DNA from: Tetrapyrgos nigripes
Lineage: Eukaryota; Basidiomycota; Agaricomycetes; Agaricales; Campanellaceae
Length of the DNA: 64,000 nucleotides
Direction of reading: 5' to 3'
NCBI GenBank assembly: GCA_013368315.1
Contig: JAACJM010000020.1
Span: 124,001 to 188,000 of the forward strand
The notes beneath the pieces are model-generated. The model saw only the letters and a program-made list of their open reading frames with translations, did no database searches and had not been told where the DNA came from. Within the stretch, counting starts at the first letter, position 1; every line of letters begins with the position of its first letter. Position numbers and translations under genes: made by a program. Positions 22,003 through 33,464 of the stretch are shown piece by piece.

Positions 22003-23618
22003 CTACGTACGACCCGTGTGCCCCGTTCCACACCAACCACCAACTCTTTCCTCATCCAACGGTGACCTATCCAGCATCACCAATTCTACTTCATCCCATT
22101 GCGAAGAATCCGAACACTCCAAAGTAAAAAATATTGGACCATTGGGAGTTATTGGCATATCGTGTACATCATCAACGGGTGAAGCAAATGGTTCGTCATA
22201 AGACGACGAGAATATAGGAGTCATGGGTGTGAGGGGTGAGATCGGTGAGATGGGAATGGAGGTATTACTCCTATCCAAATCGTCGTGAAGGATGTTGAGA
22301 CGAGAGATGTCGAGCACTGGGGTATATACATGATCTTTTGGAGGGAGAGGTGGAGCGTAATGTGTGGGACGAGGTGCATAGAAAGCGTTGACTTTACCCA
22401 AGTCATCAGCGGATAACATCGGAGAACCTGCCGAGACGGGTGATCGCATCGGTTTTCGTATGAGGGAGTTTGGACTGCGAGTACGGCTTTTCCTGACTGC
22501 GGCGTCATGGTGCTTGGCGTCGGTGATATCGAGCTTCAGTGCGATGTACTTTGAGTTGAGGTTCCTAGTAATATGTGTCAGATACATCTACGGTATAACA
22601 ATAACCTGAGCAAGTACTCACTTTGCCAGATATTTCCAAGTCATTTTGTTCCCTCTCGCTTCCTGACCATGCACCTGGTCCTCATCATGAGACCGCTCAT
22701 CGTAGCCTGAAACCGATTCATCATGGTCCAGTTCCAAGACATCATGCATGCCGTGACGTTTAGCCATGGTGTTCATGGGGACCTCAGCTGCCTTCTGACG
22801 GTTACAATCGTTTGACTCGAGCTCGCAAGAAGACGAGGAAGACGAGGAAACAACAGCGACGGTGGCAATGGGAGAGGAGCAGATCTGATCAGCAGTTGTA
22901 GCACTTTTATCTCTCAGGGTCCCAGTCTGAGGAGTCTGGGTCTGGTCCGGAGAAAACATGCAGAGACCCCTATCATCGCTATCTAAATTTCTCAAACGGG
23001 TGGCATGGATCAGAGTGATCTCAGAGTAGGCATCCCAATCGACTGAATCAAGGGACGCCTCATCGTGGCTGTCGATGGCTCCCTCGTCTTGAAGCGGATC
23101 AGTGTTCGGGAATGGCACGACAGGGCTATATGGCTGAGATTTTCCGGTCATTGACGTTGTCGTCGATTCCGAATTGGCATTTGCTGAGGAGGATAGAGGA
23201 GTTGATGGCAAATCATTGCTTGGATTGTAGGGCTGTCAGGTCATTAGTTGAATATCAAGTAAACACGAAACTGCGAACGAACTGTAACAACATCAACCTC
23301 CTCTTCCTCTGCAATGCTGGAGATTTTTGCACGTAAGAACAAACGCGAAAACTTCTTCGGGATCTTCTGCTTCAAATGTTTCTTCTTAGCTACGTCTTGT
23401 TCTTTCTCGTTTTCCTTCTCCTTCTCCTTCTCTTTTCCTTTAGCAATCTTAGGAGATACAGGAATGTTACGATCATCAAATGTATGATCAGGACGCGACA
23501 TGTCCCCAGTAGACAGAGTCCGCGCAAGCAAAAGGATAGGAATTGACGGTCCGACTAATCCCAGAGAATCGTGCCCACAGTGTTTGAGAGATTGTGAAGT
23601 GAGGAGTGAAGTACGCAT
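22003..23618 (-). CDS. Unknown Ser-rich, largely disordered protein
   Basis: Three exons: 23618-23283, 23232-22622 and 22564-22003, all GT-AG and in frame, 502 residues from ATG 23618. Features: a Lys/Glu repeat (KGKEKEKEKENEKEQ) in the first third followed by basic KKHLKQKIPKKFSRLFLR; a poly-Ser run (VVSSSSSSSCELE); a conserved-looking MTWKYLAKNLNSKYIALKLD across the second junction; and a Pro-rich SPISPLTPMTPIF segment. The C-terminus ends GTGHTGRT; a more basic tail in another frame just downstream suggests the last exon could be longer or shifted. No domain recognised. Confidence 0.7.
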
Positions 23619-24334
23619 AGGAGTTAGACATTCGCTGACGCGTTTGCCAGTCTAGGAGATGAAGTTGGCCAGGTCTTGAACGCTCTTGGGGGTTGATGTG
23701 GAGAGAGTTGGTTGGTTATATATGTACGCGTCCTTGCCAGCTGAGAACATTTTGGATCCAGAGCCTTAACAGGAAAACGAAAGAGGTCTTTATGCCAAGT
23801 TGGGCAAGTCTGGGTAGATAGCTAAGGGTCAACGAATCTATTGATGACGAAAAGAGGAGAACAATGGGACGGACCAAGTCAACAATGAATCAAACGTGTT
23901 AGATGTGATTATACGCGTTTGGGCCACATCTGCAGAGATAGGATCTTCCATAGGCAGCGTAGGTAGAGACTCCGAGAGAGCGGGGAATCATGATTTCTTT
24001 TGAGTGAGAGGGTGTCGACCAGACTCGACCTACACATAACTTGGTAAATGCGATAACCGTAAACGGATCCGGATTTGCTTATCACAAAGTTTCCGAACTT
24101 GGCTCCACATGTACAGCCGCAGTAGAGAGTTCTCCACGAATAGTAGACCCATCCCTGTTCTTTCGGCATGAGACTCTGCCGTGTAAGGACTTCAGCGCTT
24201 CAGCTGTCACCGTTAGGCGCTCATTCATTTATCGATATTTGCTACAAGTTTACCACCATGATTTCTCGTTTACTAACCTTCACAATATTGACATATTTTG
24301 ACACATTTTCGAAGTTGCCTATGTCCACATCCGC
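23619..24334. other. Intergenic, no gene supported
   Basis: Upstream of one gene and downstream of the P450 relic. Open frames here are short, lack plausible starts and have no recognisable motif. Confidence 0.5.
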
Positions 24335-25080
24335 TCATTTGAAATCTTTAACCTCCAAGTCTCCACTCTCAAACTTTTCAAATAGACTGCTTGCATTAGA
24401 GAACTGTTCCTCAATGATCGAAACTTTCGCAGCTGAACGGGGCTTGATGCTGCATGGAAACGGAGCAGGCTCATAGAATGCACCCTTGAAAACTGCAAAC
24501 TGCAATGGTAGTAATGGTGGAATAACATTTGGTCAAGCACCTTCCGATAATTCCAAATGTCGACTTTTGTACCCTTTTTTGTGCTTGTCTCGTCAGGGGT
24601 GAACTCAAAGGCTCACAGGAGGTTCATGACATTGAGGGCCTTGCGTAGTGGAATCAGTATCGTTATTGTTTTAATGAAGCGATGCAACGAGGCTCACGAG
24701 CGAAGTATTTGCAAGATGTTGCCCAGGGCAGACTTTCTGGTCTTGCGTCAGTGGTCCGAGACATAGTGATACACTCACTCTACTACTTCCAAAGATAATG
24801 TTATTCCTAAAGTCTCTGGTGTCTACTCCCGGTTTCGCACCAAATTCGTTCTGAAGATATCGATCAGAGTTGAAGGTTTCTGGATCTTCGTAGATGTCTA
24901 ACGAATGGTTGTCAGTTGGCGACATGAACGCAGGACTGTCCCGAGAAGAAACCCTACCTGGGTCGTGGTATATCCTCCCTATGAGTGGGCGAAGTCAGTA
25001 TAATCAGACTCAAGAGCTCGAGGCTTCTAAGAGAAGGCAGCGGCAGAAGCTCACATGCATTGACGAACACTATACTGGAG
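24335..25080 (-). pseudogene. Truncated second copy of the cytochrome P450
   Basis: It keeps only the last five exons of a paralogue of the P450 at 11656: SIVFVNA, the short IYHDP exon, YEDPETFNSDRYLQNEFG, the heme loop FGSSRKVCPGQ, and the tail PCSIKPRSAAKVSIIEEQF, ending with TGA at 24335. About 1.5 kb of 5' exons (membrane anchor, I-helix, K-helix) are replaced by a GC-rich stretch (GGGGATTGGGCGGGG near 25090) that joins directly to copy B of the flanking segment. Without the N-terminal two thirds it cannot make an enzyme. Orientation is opposite to the intact gene. Confidence 0.8.
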
Positions 25081-25169
25081 GCGGCAGGGCGGGGATTGGG
25101 CGGGGCAGGGACGGAATCGAAATTTTTCCCCACGGGTCTACCGCGCTGTTTCCTAGAACTTTGGACTAA

Positions 25170-25420
25170 CCAAATGCGACATTCAGCCCTTCTGGCGAGT
25201 CCATTCAACCTTCTCAATGACTATAGTCAATGGATACACGGCATATCCAAATAAACATTTAACATTCGGTCTCAGCCTGTTGTCCGGAGACAGTATGAGG
25301 GCTTCAAGGACGCTTTTTCCTGGATAGTCTACACGTCTACCGTCATTAGAACATGGAAGGGGTTCAGAAAGATTAGGTCGGAGTCTTACACGGACCGTAG
25401 CATACATCACGGAGATGAAC
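25170..25420 (-). repeat. Duplicated segment, copy B
   Basis: Reading on the - strand, this holds the same blocks as 11330-11520 and lies just upstream of the P450 relic, so segment plus P450 were duplicated together in inverted orientation. It also contains an apparent intron (GTAAGACT to GACGGTAG, branch site CTAATGA) before VDYPGKSVLEALILSPDN; that frame stays open to a stop after EKVEWTRQKG. Confidence 0.7.
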
Positions 25421-25697
25421 GCTTAATGATCGGAGACTTGAAAGCGACAGCTGCTTTAATCATCATGATTAAGTCGAAAGAGTCCGTCCGAGTCAAAAGA
25501 CATCGTCTGGCAATTTGAACTTAAAATCTGAAACCGCCTGTTAGTATGATGAAGGATATGATACAAACTGCCTCAAGCGACTCTCGGTCTTCAGCTATCT
25601 CATTCTCAAAGCCTTTATATACTCGCTCGATTACAAAAATTTATTGAAACGCCTTGGAAGACTGAACTCGCAGAGTCATTCGGTTGCGTGTGATGGC

Positions 25698-26487
25698 CTA
25701 CGCCACCTGGCGAATCTTTCCTCAAGTCAGCATCAGACCATTCCAGAACAGAGGCAAGAGTTGAGACTTGCCTTCCCGGTGTTATCATCAAATACCCATC
25801 CAGTGACCTTCGTCTCAGGATAGATCAAGGGACTCTTCCTCAGATACTCGACATCACGCAAGGCCAAGTTATCGACGCTCAATTGTCCAAAATTAGTGGG
25901 TATCTTGTCCGCTACAGCATCGATAGCATTCGGGTCTTTCGCGTGGGCCTTGAAGTCCTCGATGATAGCGTCTTTGCTAATGTGGAAATAGCCGCAATCA
26001 CTGTGCTTGATTACGACAAAGTGGCGAGTCCCAAATTTCTGGGTGATGAGGATGGATCTGGTGAGCTCGCCACTGCAAGTGGCAAGACAACGAGAAGGGT
26101 AATCTTCAGTCACGAATGAAAAATGTCCTGAGGCTGACTTACGCTCCACCACCCGCGTTTCGGATGATCGTTGTATCAAAGTCGCCGAGTCCGAGTTGTT
26201 TCTGTGGGCTAGCATTTACGTTGGCATTAGACTCGAACGACCGTTTCCAGCTCATACCCATACTCACTGGAGGCGGCAGTCCATACATGTGACTGTTGCA
26301 TATTTCGAGACTAATATCAGCGAAAATCACCATGAAACATGGGACGAGACGTACTAATCGCAGTCTTGGGGAAGTGTCCCCAATTCTCTGCGCCAATCTT
26401 CGCTTTGTGGCCCTCGGCGTACTTGACGTTACGATCGAGAAGCTCCTGGCTGGGAATGGGAGGGGAAGTCTCGTTGGTGTTAGACAT
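25698..26487 (-). CDS. Beta-class carbonic anhydrase
   Basis: Interconverts CO2 and bicarbonate using zinc. Five exons: 26487-26355, 26310-26268, 26208-26143, 26072-25772 and 25715-25698, 186 residues from ATG 26487, a normal length for small fungal beta enzymes. The zinc and active-site motifs are complete: TCMDCR (Cys and the Asp-Arg dyad, built on exon 2), IIRNAGG, and IKHSDCGYF (His-X-X-Cys). No targeting peptide is evident, so it is probably cytosolic. The last intron starts GC rather than GT (AAG|GCAAGT, 56 bp) and joins to a six-codon exon encoding IRQVA; reading through instead gives an unrelated ten-residue tail. The gene sits between two decayed copies of the duplicated segment but is itself intact. 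Confidence 0.9.
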
Positions 26488-26764
26488 GACTGGTTTGGGT
26501 TTGAAATGCTCAGAAAAATGGGAGTTATCCTACGCTTTTATACCAACTTCAACTGCGAGGTCGAAGTTAACCAGGGTTGAACTAACCTTGTTTCTACTCA
26601 AATCTATGTCATGGCCGAGGTTGAGCCCCGGTGTTTATGTGAGGATTAATGTAGCCAGATGGGATGCTGAGCAATGTGTATATGGCCAGCGGTAAACAGG
26701 AGGTTAGCCTCGGGCATGACGCGAAGCTCGCGCGAAGCCATGTGAGAGTTGCAGTAGCATAGGG

Positions 26765-26998
26765 TTAGGGTTTTATGTCACTTGATGCTGTCCACAATCT
26801 CCTCTGGTATCTTCCCCAGTTCACGAGCAATGGATCAACACCTTTGAATTTCGTTGTCTCTGGAATGACATCTTCGCTGGGGGTCTTTTCCCGCACGATG
26901 AATTGACGTTCGTGGCCCAACTGGCACGTCATGGCGCACCCCTCGTTCCGAATCCCGACTTCCTTCTGTTCTCCTAGTGGTTGGTCATTTGAAGACAA
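26765..26998 (-). pseudogene. Unidentified gene fragment
   Basis: The - strand frame reads QLGHERQFIVREKTP, then VIPETTKFKGVDPLLVN, with a frame change near 26815 after which IARELGKIPEEIVDSIK and a stop follow. The amino-acid composition looks genuinely coding, but the frame break and missing 5' part indicate a remnant or an unresolved intron. Family not recognised. Confidence 0.4.
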
Positions 26999-27159
26999 AA
27001 ATCAAATCTACACAGATATAAGCACACGTTGGGGCAAACTTGAAGCCCCAACCGAGTGAAGCTCGTCGAAACACACCCGTCGTTTGGCCACGCTGGCGAG
27101 CGGTTTGGCGTTCTTCTGCAGTAAATTTCAAATTTGCTCACCATACGCTCACTTGGTCG

Positions 27160-27310
27160 GAAACGACTCGAGGACCGCTTGACGCTTTCTTCTGGACAAC
27201 CTACCACCATTAGAACATGGAGAAGGCCAGAAGAAGTACGTGTCAGTCTTACACGGGCTAGCACTAGGCCGGTATGCATCACAGAAAAAAGAATTATGGG
27301 AACGCATACC
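27160..27310 (-). repeat. Duplicated segment, partial copy C
   Basis: On the - strand, GTGATGCAT...CGTGTAAGACT...CTTCCATGTTCTAATG-like sequence with an intron end GGTGGTAG parallels copy B (25300-25420). The following exon has diverged. It is the third trace of the same unknown gene within 16 kb. Confidence 0.55.
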
Positions 27311-27376
27311 AAAGTGATCCATGCAAGTTGTCTGTCTGGTTCTCCCAATCTTCTCCTGCTGAGTAAGAATCAACCT

Positions 27377-27558
27377 ATTCTATCTATGTACTTTTCCCCA
27401 TAATATCTGAAGGACATCTGGAATTCACGTCACCTACTAAACGCCGGATACAGGGTATGGGGTATTCTATCTACTTTTCCCCATACTAATATGTGAAGGA
27501 CATCTGGAATTCATGTCACCTACTAAATGCGCCGGATACAGGGTATGTTTGGGGTATG
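27377..27558 (+). repeat. Two ~90-bp direct repeats upstream of the carboxylesterase
   Basis: CTTTTCCCCATA, GAAGGACATCTGGAATTCA, GTCACCTACTAAA and CGGATACAGGGTATG occur in that order twice, about 90 bp apart. The second copy ends ~100 bp before the ATG at 27662, so the duplication lies in the probable promoter and would double any binding sites it contains. Confidence 0.8.
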
Positions 27559-27661
27559 TTTCTGTCACATTTGCAGCCGGAAAGACTAACACAGAACATA
27601 AAGAGTCTCGACATATAGCAGGACTATCAAGAATCCTATTCTCCCCCCGGAAGACTTTGCC

Positions 27662-30117
27662 ATGACGCGACCACTTGGCTTTCTCGCTTTGTTATTCGCA
27701 GCAAGTTTGGCTTTCGACTCACATGCACAGTCTAATCTACCAGTAGTGGACCTAGGTTACGCCAAATACCAAGGTTTTTTTGACGCTACGGCCAATGTGA
27801 CCAGTTTTTTCGGTATTCGTTACGCCAGTCCTCCAGTTGGTAAATATCATTTTATCGTCACCCTTGTTCAGCGGCGTTATGTTTTCCATTTCCAGGTGAC
27901 CTTCGCTTTCGAGCTCCTCAGCCACCAGCCAATGTCTCTGGTGTCCAACAGGCTCACACACAACCACCTCAATGTTTTCAAGGCACCACTGGACGTTCTC
28001 CAACACACCCTTCAATGTTTGACCAGACAATGAAAAGACAAGATGATCAAACTGAAGATTGCTTGTTTCTCAAGTTGGTTGCTATCTCATTTTCTCGGAT
28101 TCAATCGCCTAATGCTTTGCGTCCAGTGTTCATTTTCCTGGTTCAACAATCCCCACGAAAGGCTTACCTACCGTAGTTTGGATCCACGGCGGAGGTTATA
28201 TACTCGGCAGAGCGCAACTGAATGCCGGTCCAGACTTCATCAATGAGGCCAATAGAGAGATTGTGGTGGTCAGCATACAGTACAGACTCGGACTTTTCGG
28301 TGAGATCATATCTTCATCCCATTTCCGAATACGTTCTCAACTTTCTGATCTTCTTGATTCCGGTCAGGCTTTCTCTCTGGGACTGAAGTCAAAGAAAACG
28401 GCACATTGAACGCGGGTCTGCGTAAGTCGAGTCCTTCAGTGATGATAAGTCGTTGAGACTGAATATTTCGCCTTTTTGTCGACAGTCGATCAACAGTTTG
28501 CTCTTCGTTGGGTTCACGAGCATGTATAGCTATCAATTTCAGCTCGATGCTGGAACGAATGTTAATAACTATCGTAGATCTCGAAATTTGGTGGATTAAG
28601 CTCTGAAGTTACGATTTGGGGGAAATCTGCAGGTAAGTTTCGTCGAATATTCGTGTCTAGACTGTATCATAAAGCTTTTGGCAGGCGCTGGCTCTGTTCT
28701 TCAGCACGTCATTGCAGAAGACGGTCGCACAACTCCTCAACTGTTCAGAGCCGCTATCACCAGTTCGACATTTTTACCTTCCCAGTACAGCTACAACGAC
28801 CGGATCCCAGAGGTAGGTTCTGATTCACTCTTTCATAGGTTGAGATCCATGCTGACCATTATTCAATGATACTAGGCAATATACAGTGAAGTCGTTACCC
28901 AGACAAAGTAAGTCCTTGTAGTTTTATCTGCAGCGAGCACCAACTGGGCTCACGAGTCGCCCCGATAGCTGTGCATCTTCTTCCAATACTCTTGCCTGCC
29001 TCCGAGCAGCGAGTGCCGGTACACTTCAAGCCGCAAACATTCAAATCAGCAGCAGTGCATTTTTTGGATCTTTCTTGTTCGTCCCTGTCGTCGACGGGAC
29101 CTTCATCACTCAACGTCCGACAGAAGCATTTAGGCAATTTAAAGTCAATGGTGTAAGAATTAGACAATCCCAAGTTTTCTCAATGTCACCGATGATATCG
29201 ATAGTCTTACTCACTCGTAACCTTGTAGAAAGCAGTCCTTACAGTGACAAACACAAACGAAGGCGTCAGCTTCGTTGACCAGAGCACAGAAAATGTAAAC
29301 ACTACGTTTTACATAGAGCAGCTTTTCCCGAATCTGGGACTTCAAGAAATTCAGCAGGCAGTCAGGCTTTATACTGGGTTGGGACTCACGCCGTTGCAAC
29401 AGGCGGAATTGATAATGGGTGAATGTAAGTATCTTGAATATAATCCTAGCATGCAAACATACTGGATGTACTGAACGACGTTCACATAGCGATCTTCATT
29501 TGTCCAAGTTATTATCTCTTGAACGCTTTCCCTTTGCGAGCATTTAAAGTGAGCAGGCCGACCTTGAACTCATCCAGTTTCTTGGCATGACAATCTTCAT
29601 TAGGGAGAGTTTGCAGTACCTCCTGCTACGCACGGCACGGAGGAGCCTTATTATTTCCAGTCGTACGTACTCGAATTCGTTCTTGTTCCTTCAACTTGTC
29701 AATCCCTTTGCTGATACTCAAACTACGATCCTCAAACTCTACATGCATAAAATCTCATTAATGAATCAGAGCACGACCACCCCCTTTTCACGACCCAGCT
29801 TTCACCAAAGCTTTCTCTCAATCATTCATGGCATTCATTCTGTTCATGGATCCTAACTCCAAATTCGATCCCACGAATATCACTCCTGGATGGGATAGCT
29901 ATTTGCCAGTGCCGTTATTGGGTAATGCAGAGATGGTGTTTAATAGCACGGAAGACGGGAGTGCGGCTGATATACATGAAATGTCGACGGATGGAGGACG
30001 GTTGAAGAGATGCGGGTATGTGGCTGTTTGAATGCTTACGTCTGTATCTGATCTCTGCGGCTGATTGAGCGCTTTGTCAGGTTCTGGGAGAGCGTTGGTG
30101 CGCTGACTGGTCAATGA
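27662..30117 (+). CDS. Secreted type-B carboxylesterase/lipase
   Basis: Alpha/beta-hydrolase of the carboxylesterase type B family, which cleaves ester bonds of lipids or other small esters outside the cell. The N-terminus is a signal peptide (GFLALLFAASLAFDSHA), followed by FFGIRYASPPVGDLRFRAPQ. Landmarks: the EDCLFL cysteine, the oxyanion loop WIHGGGY, NREIVVVSIQYRLGLFG, the LDQQFALRWV helix and the nucleophile elbow WGKSAGAGS (Ser, with Lys where Glu is usual before it). About eleven exons follow in frame, ending WESVGALTGQ at 30117. The acid and base residues in the later exons were not assigned individually. Introns are short GT-AG. The neighbouring - strand gene ends 52 bp away, so the two converge. 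Confidence 0.85.
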
Positions 30118-30169
30118 TCTTACTCTTCGGATTGCTTCAACTTCGCCAAGTGTAATAACTACTACCGTA

Positions 30170-31137
30170 CTACACATCCTTCAGTGACAGTTCAATCATA
30201 TTCGGTTCAGAATTCTCTTCATCGTCACAGATAGATCGCAGATGGGAAGAGATAAATGAGCACCTAATCTTGCGGAGGAAAACCGAATACACAGGTTCTC
30301 CATTCTTAAAGGTTACCGATTTCTATGAGAGCAAGAGCAAGGGACCGGTACTTGAGTACTTGAGGAAATAGTGGAAGACAACATAAAATGCCTACTTACC
30401 TCGTAAGGTTTACCATCAATCTGCAGAATCCTCAGACTAGGACACCCTTTCATCAGCTCTACGGCCTCTGGCGTTGGCCCCACTAACATCCTATATTTTC
30501 TCCCTAAATTCCGAAGTTCAATCTGGACATGATGCAGTCACTTCACTTGAAGTTCATATGCGATATGCAACGGTTGAATATCCACTAGTTGCACCATAAG
30601 TTGGTCAGTGGTTAATGCTAAGGAAGACATACATAAACAGAGATGCGGGAAGGTTTTCTTCCTGACGAACCCGAATCCAAGGTGCAACGTCCGTAGACTG
30701 CTAGAGTGCTTCTGAACGAGATGATCTATGAGACCGTCATGACTGATAGTTGCGTTTTCCGTGTACGAGTAAATTGGTGGTGCACACGGATAGGGTCGTT
30801 GGCCAATGCTTCCCAGTACGAACTTCGAAGTGTTTAGCAGGTAAAGATGCTCCAGAGGGTGCGAGGATATTAGTTGTATGATCCATTTACAGAGTTTGTC
30901 ATTTTGAGAGTGGGTGAGGAGGAATAGCGAGGCAGCTGTGCAGACTGAAACCTTGCAAGAGCCCGTTTCGGCGGGAATTGACGAGAAGATGTTGGAAGTT
31001 CTATAGAGGTATACAAGAACTTTGACACAGCGAGAAGCAGTGAGACAGAGGTTGCGCATGCACTGTGGGATGTTTTGAAGCAGTTCTACTACAATCAGGA
31101 TGAGTTCCCTTGGAAATGTGACATTTCGAGTAGACAT
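30170..31137 (-). CDS. F-box/LRR-like protein with an in-frame TGA
   Basis: It starts at ATG 31137 (MSTRNVTFPRELILIVVELL), which resembles the divergent F-box start of many agaric proteins, followed by leucine-rich segments (PLEHLYLL, LRTLHLGFGF, GCPSLRILQIDGKPYE). One intron (GTATGT near 30630) and another (GTAAGT near 30405) are needed; the last exon encodes VTFKNGEPVYSVFLRK and ends at 30170. At 30538-30540 an in-frame TGA interrupts ELQVK-LHHVQIELRN, although the frame continues normally on both sides; Arg (CGA) would fit. F-box proteins choose substrates for ubiquitin ligases, but this assignment is by resemblance. The gene may be a recent pseudogene, or the TGA may be an assembly error. 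Confidence 0.55.
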
Positions 31138-33421
31138 AGTGGTCGTTCAGCTGAGAGCTGAGAGGTTTGCGAGTACCGAACTGATACACTTGTGGAGCCC
31201 GCGATCCTGTTAACTCAGTACACAGCTGACCGAATCTAGAGACTTGGTCGAATGGGCGGGCCTTGATACTAGAGTTAGATGATGTGAGGGGAAGTCTAAA
31301 AGTTATAATTATAAACCAGACGGTCAATGGTTATGGAACAAGGTCCAAACATTTAAGCCTCGGTACCAAGGCATCTGCCATGACCTCACCGCAGTTCCGC
31401 TGATGACGCGACCACTCTCCGCCTTGTCCGATCTCATCCGATTACTCTCCGGTGTACCCGCAATGCAAAATGAGAAATGAAAACGATGTTTATTGGTACT
31501 ACATGGTAAACGAAGAGAGAGAAATGTAGTCCTGCCTGAAATCCCAATCCCGCCTCAGTCCCTGACCCGGCATCTTCAGATCTCCAACAACGCACTGTAA
31601 ACTGAAAAATACCACCGAACAACTCGACGCTTGCTGCTACCATCCCTGAGGATATGGACCGAAAAACTAAACGAGCTCGGGGAAGATCTGCACCATGACG
31701 AGTAAAAAATTCGAGGTGTTTTAGCCTTTGATGAGTGGAACATGAAGTGACATTGAAGCCTTGAAGCAGACGTTGCGTGCTTGACGGGAATCTGAACAAA
31801 ATTTGAGGTATTTTGAAAGGCAGGACACAAATCTTTGAGGACTGCTTTGAAGTGAAGTTGAAGCTTTGAGGTAGATGTTGAGGATCCGAATGAAATTTGA
31901 GTTGCCTTGATGAACAAAAATTTGAGGATGTTGTAGCGCGTTTGAAACCTTGAGGCCAGTGAGGTTTGAGGTCTTGAGGAGTGTACCAGGCAGGGCCTCT
32001 GGCGTTGATGTATTGTGCAGCCAGGACATTTTAAGGGAGGAGGGAAATCTGAGGCGGCGGGAAGTGGTGGTGCAACTTCAGCATGGAGTAAACATGAACA
32101 AACTTTGTACACTGCCAGTGACGCGTTGCCTGGACGGAAGCAAAAGTGCACAAGGCGCGTCTGCGTGTGCGACGACTCTTTCCAACTCAACAAGAGTGTG
32201 CAAACATCATTTTGCATTGGCGGGAGCCCGTAAGACGGTCGTTCTCGAGTCGCTGCTTCAGGTCACGGACTGCATCTTCGTGTTTTGGCCTTGCTTGATG
32301 GTTTTTTGCATTGTATTGGTTCTGAGGTGGGGCGCGGCAGGCGAGGCATTCTACAAGCCATTTGTTGTCCTCACAGGTCAAACGCCAGACTGAAGAAAAG
32401 AAATTGTCGCATTGGTACGAGTGAAAGGTGAAAAAGAAGACGCGTGCCTTCGGTGTCATCAAACCCTTGAGGCCGCACTGGTGACATCACCACCTGATTT
32501 GGACAGCTCTTTTCTCAGGAAACGCTTGAAGGTGCTGAGGCTTGGAGCAGCGTTGAAGCCAGACGTTATAGAAGGCTCAGTTGTATCTTGTACGAGCGAA
32601 AGTACGGTACTCTATCTATCCGCTCGGATTTCATACATGAGCCAAAAAATTTCAAATCTGACTCAAAAAAAAAATTTATCTCCGGGTCAGATGCAGTCGG
32701 TCAAACCAAGTCCATCTGAGCGTCTGGCCGTGTACTCAGTGATGAGAATCTGTATCTGCATTTCCAAAAATCTGTTTGAGTCTAGACTCTAAACAGACCA
32801 CCTCGACGCCGTCGACTTGAAGAGGTTCGGATTCTCGACGGCCAAGACTCACTCAAGCAATGTCAATTGTCATGAGAAAAAAAAATTTGGGTATTCGTGA
32901 CCGGGTGCAGTACGGGCCGATACTGTACCACTTGTTCTCACTTCTCAAAACTCTCGCTACTCTCGCTACCCTCGCTACCCTCGCGAAGTATTTGCTTGGT
33001 ATGAGACGACGATCCAGATATCAGTTTTCAACGTGGTAAGTACGTCTATCCCGAATTGGCAGAAGCTGTTCCTGATTGTTGATTTTGGAAAAGGAAGGAA
33101 AAACCACAGCTTTGAAGTCGATGGCCAGGTCGTTACAGTTCTCCGAGCAAGCTTTGCGGCAATATACCATCCTTGAAGCCTTTGGCACTCACATTGGAGA
33201 TGCCTAGCGTTTGAAAAGTCTTACTGTTTCCAATAAGGCGACGTACTTCGCGCGTAAATTCATCCATGGCATCCGTCGACCCACATCCCCTCATGACCTC
33301 GCACTCCATCCACGGGAACAGTATCGCCTGCCGCAGAACTCATTCGCGTTCCTGATTATTATGAGCTCAAGGCTGCCGGAAAAAGCGACTTCCAACCCAT
33401 CATCCGGATTTCCTGAGTGGG
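31138..33421. other. Long intergenic region with degenerate repeats
   Basis: No convincing gene in 2.3 kb. From about 31700 to 32000 the motif TTTGAGG/TTGAAG recurs irregularly. Near 32950 CTCTCGCTA-type units repeat four times. At 32665 and 32878 there are A-runs. Long open frames on both strands across 31.5-32.4 kb overlap one another and have no domain, so they were not called. The last ~150 bp are the GH3 promoter. Confidence 0.5.
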
Positions 33422-33430
33422 GGTATATAA
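33422..33430 (+). promoter_or_regulatory. TATA box of the GH3 gene
   Basis: GGTATATAAG lies about 37 bp upstream of the ATG at 33465, giving a very short leader. Confidence 0.6.
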
Positions 33431-33464
33431 GCCAGACTCCGTCCAATGCAGGGTCCTCATCAGC

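Noticed and set aside
31576..32217. Long - strand open frame
   Set aside because: It overlaps other long frames in both strands, has no domain and arises from the TTGAGG-rich low-complexity sequence.
32940..33000. CRISPR-like repeat
   Set aside because: The CTCTCGCTA copies are adjacent with no spacers and the genome is eukaryotic; simple tandem repeat.
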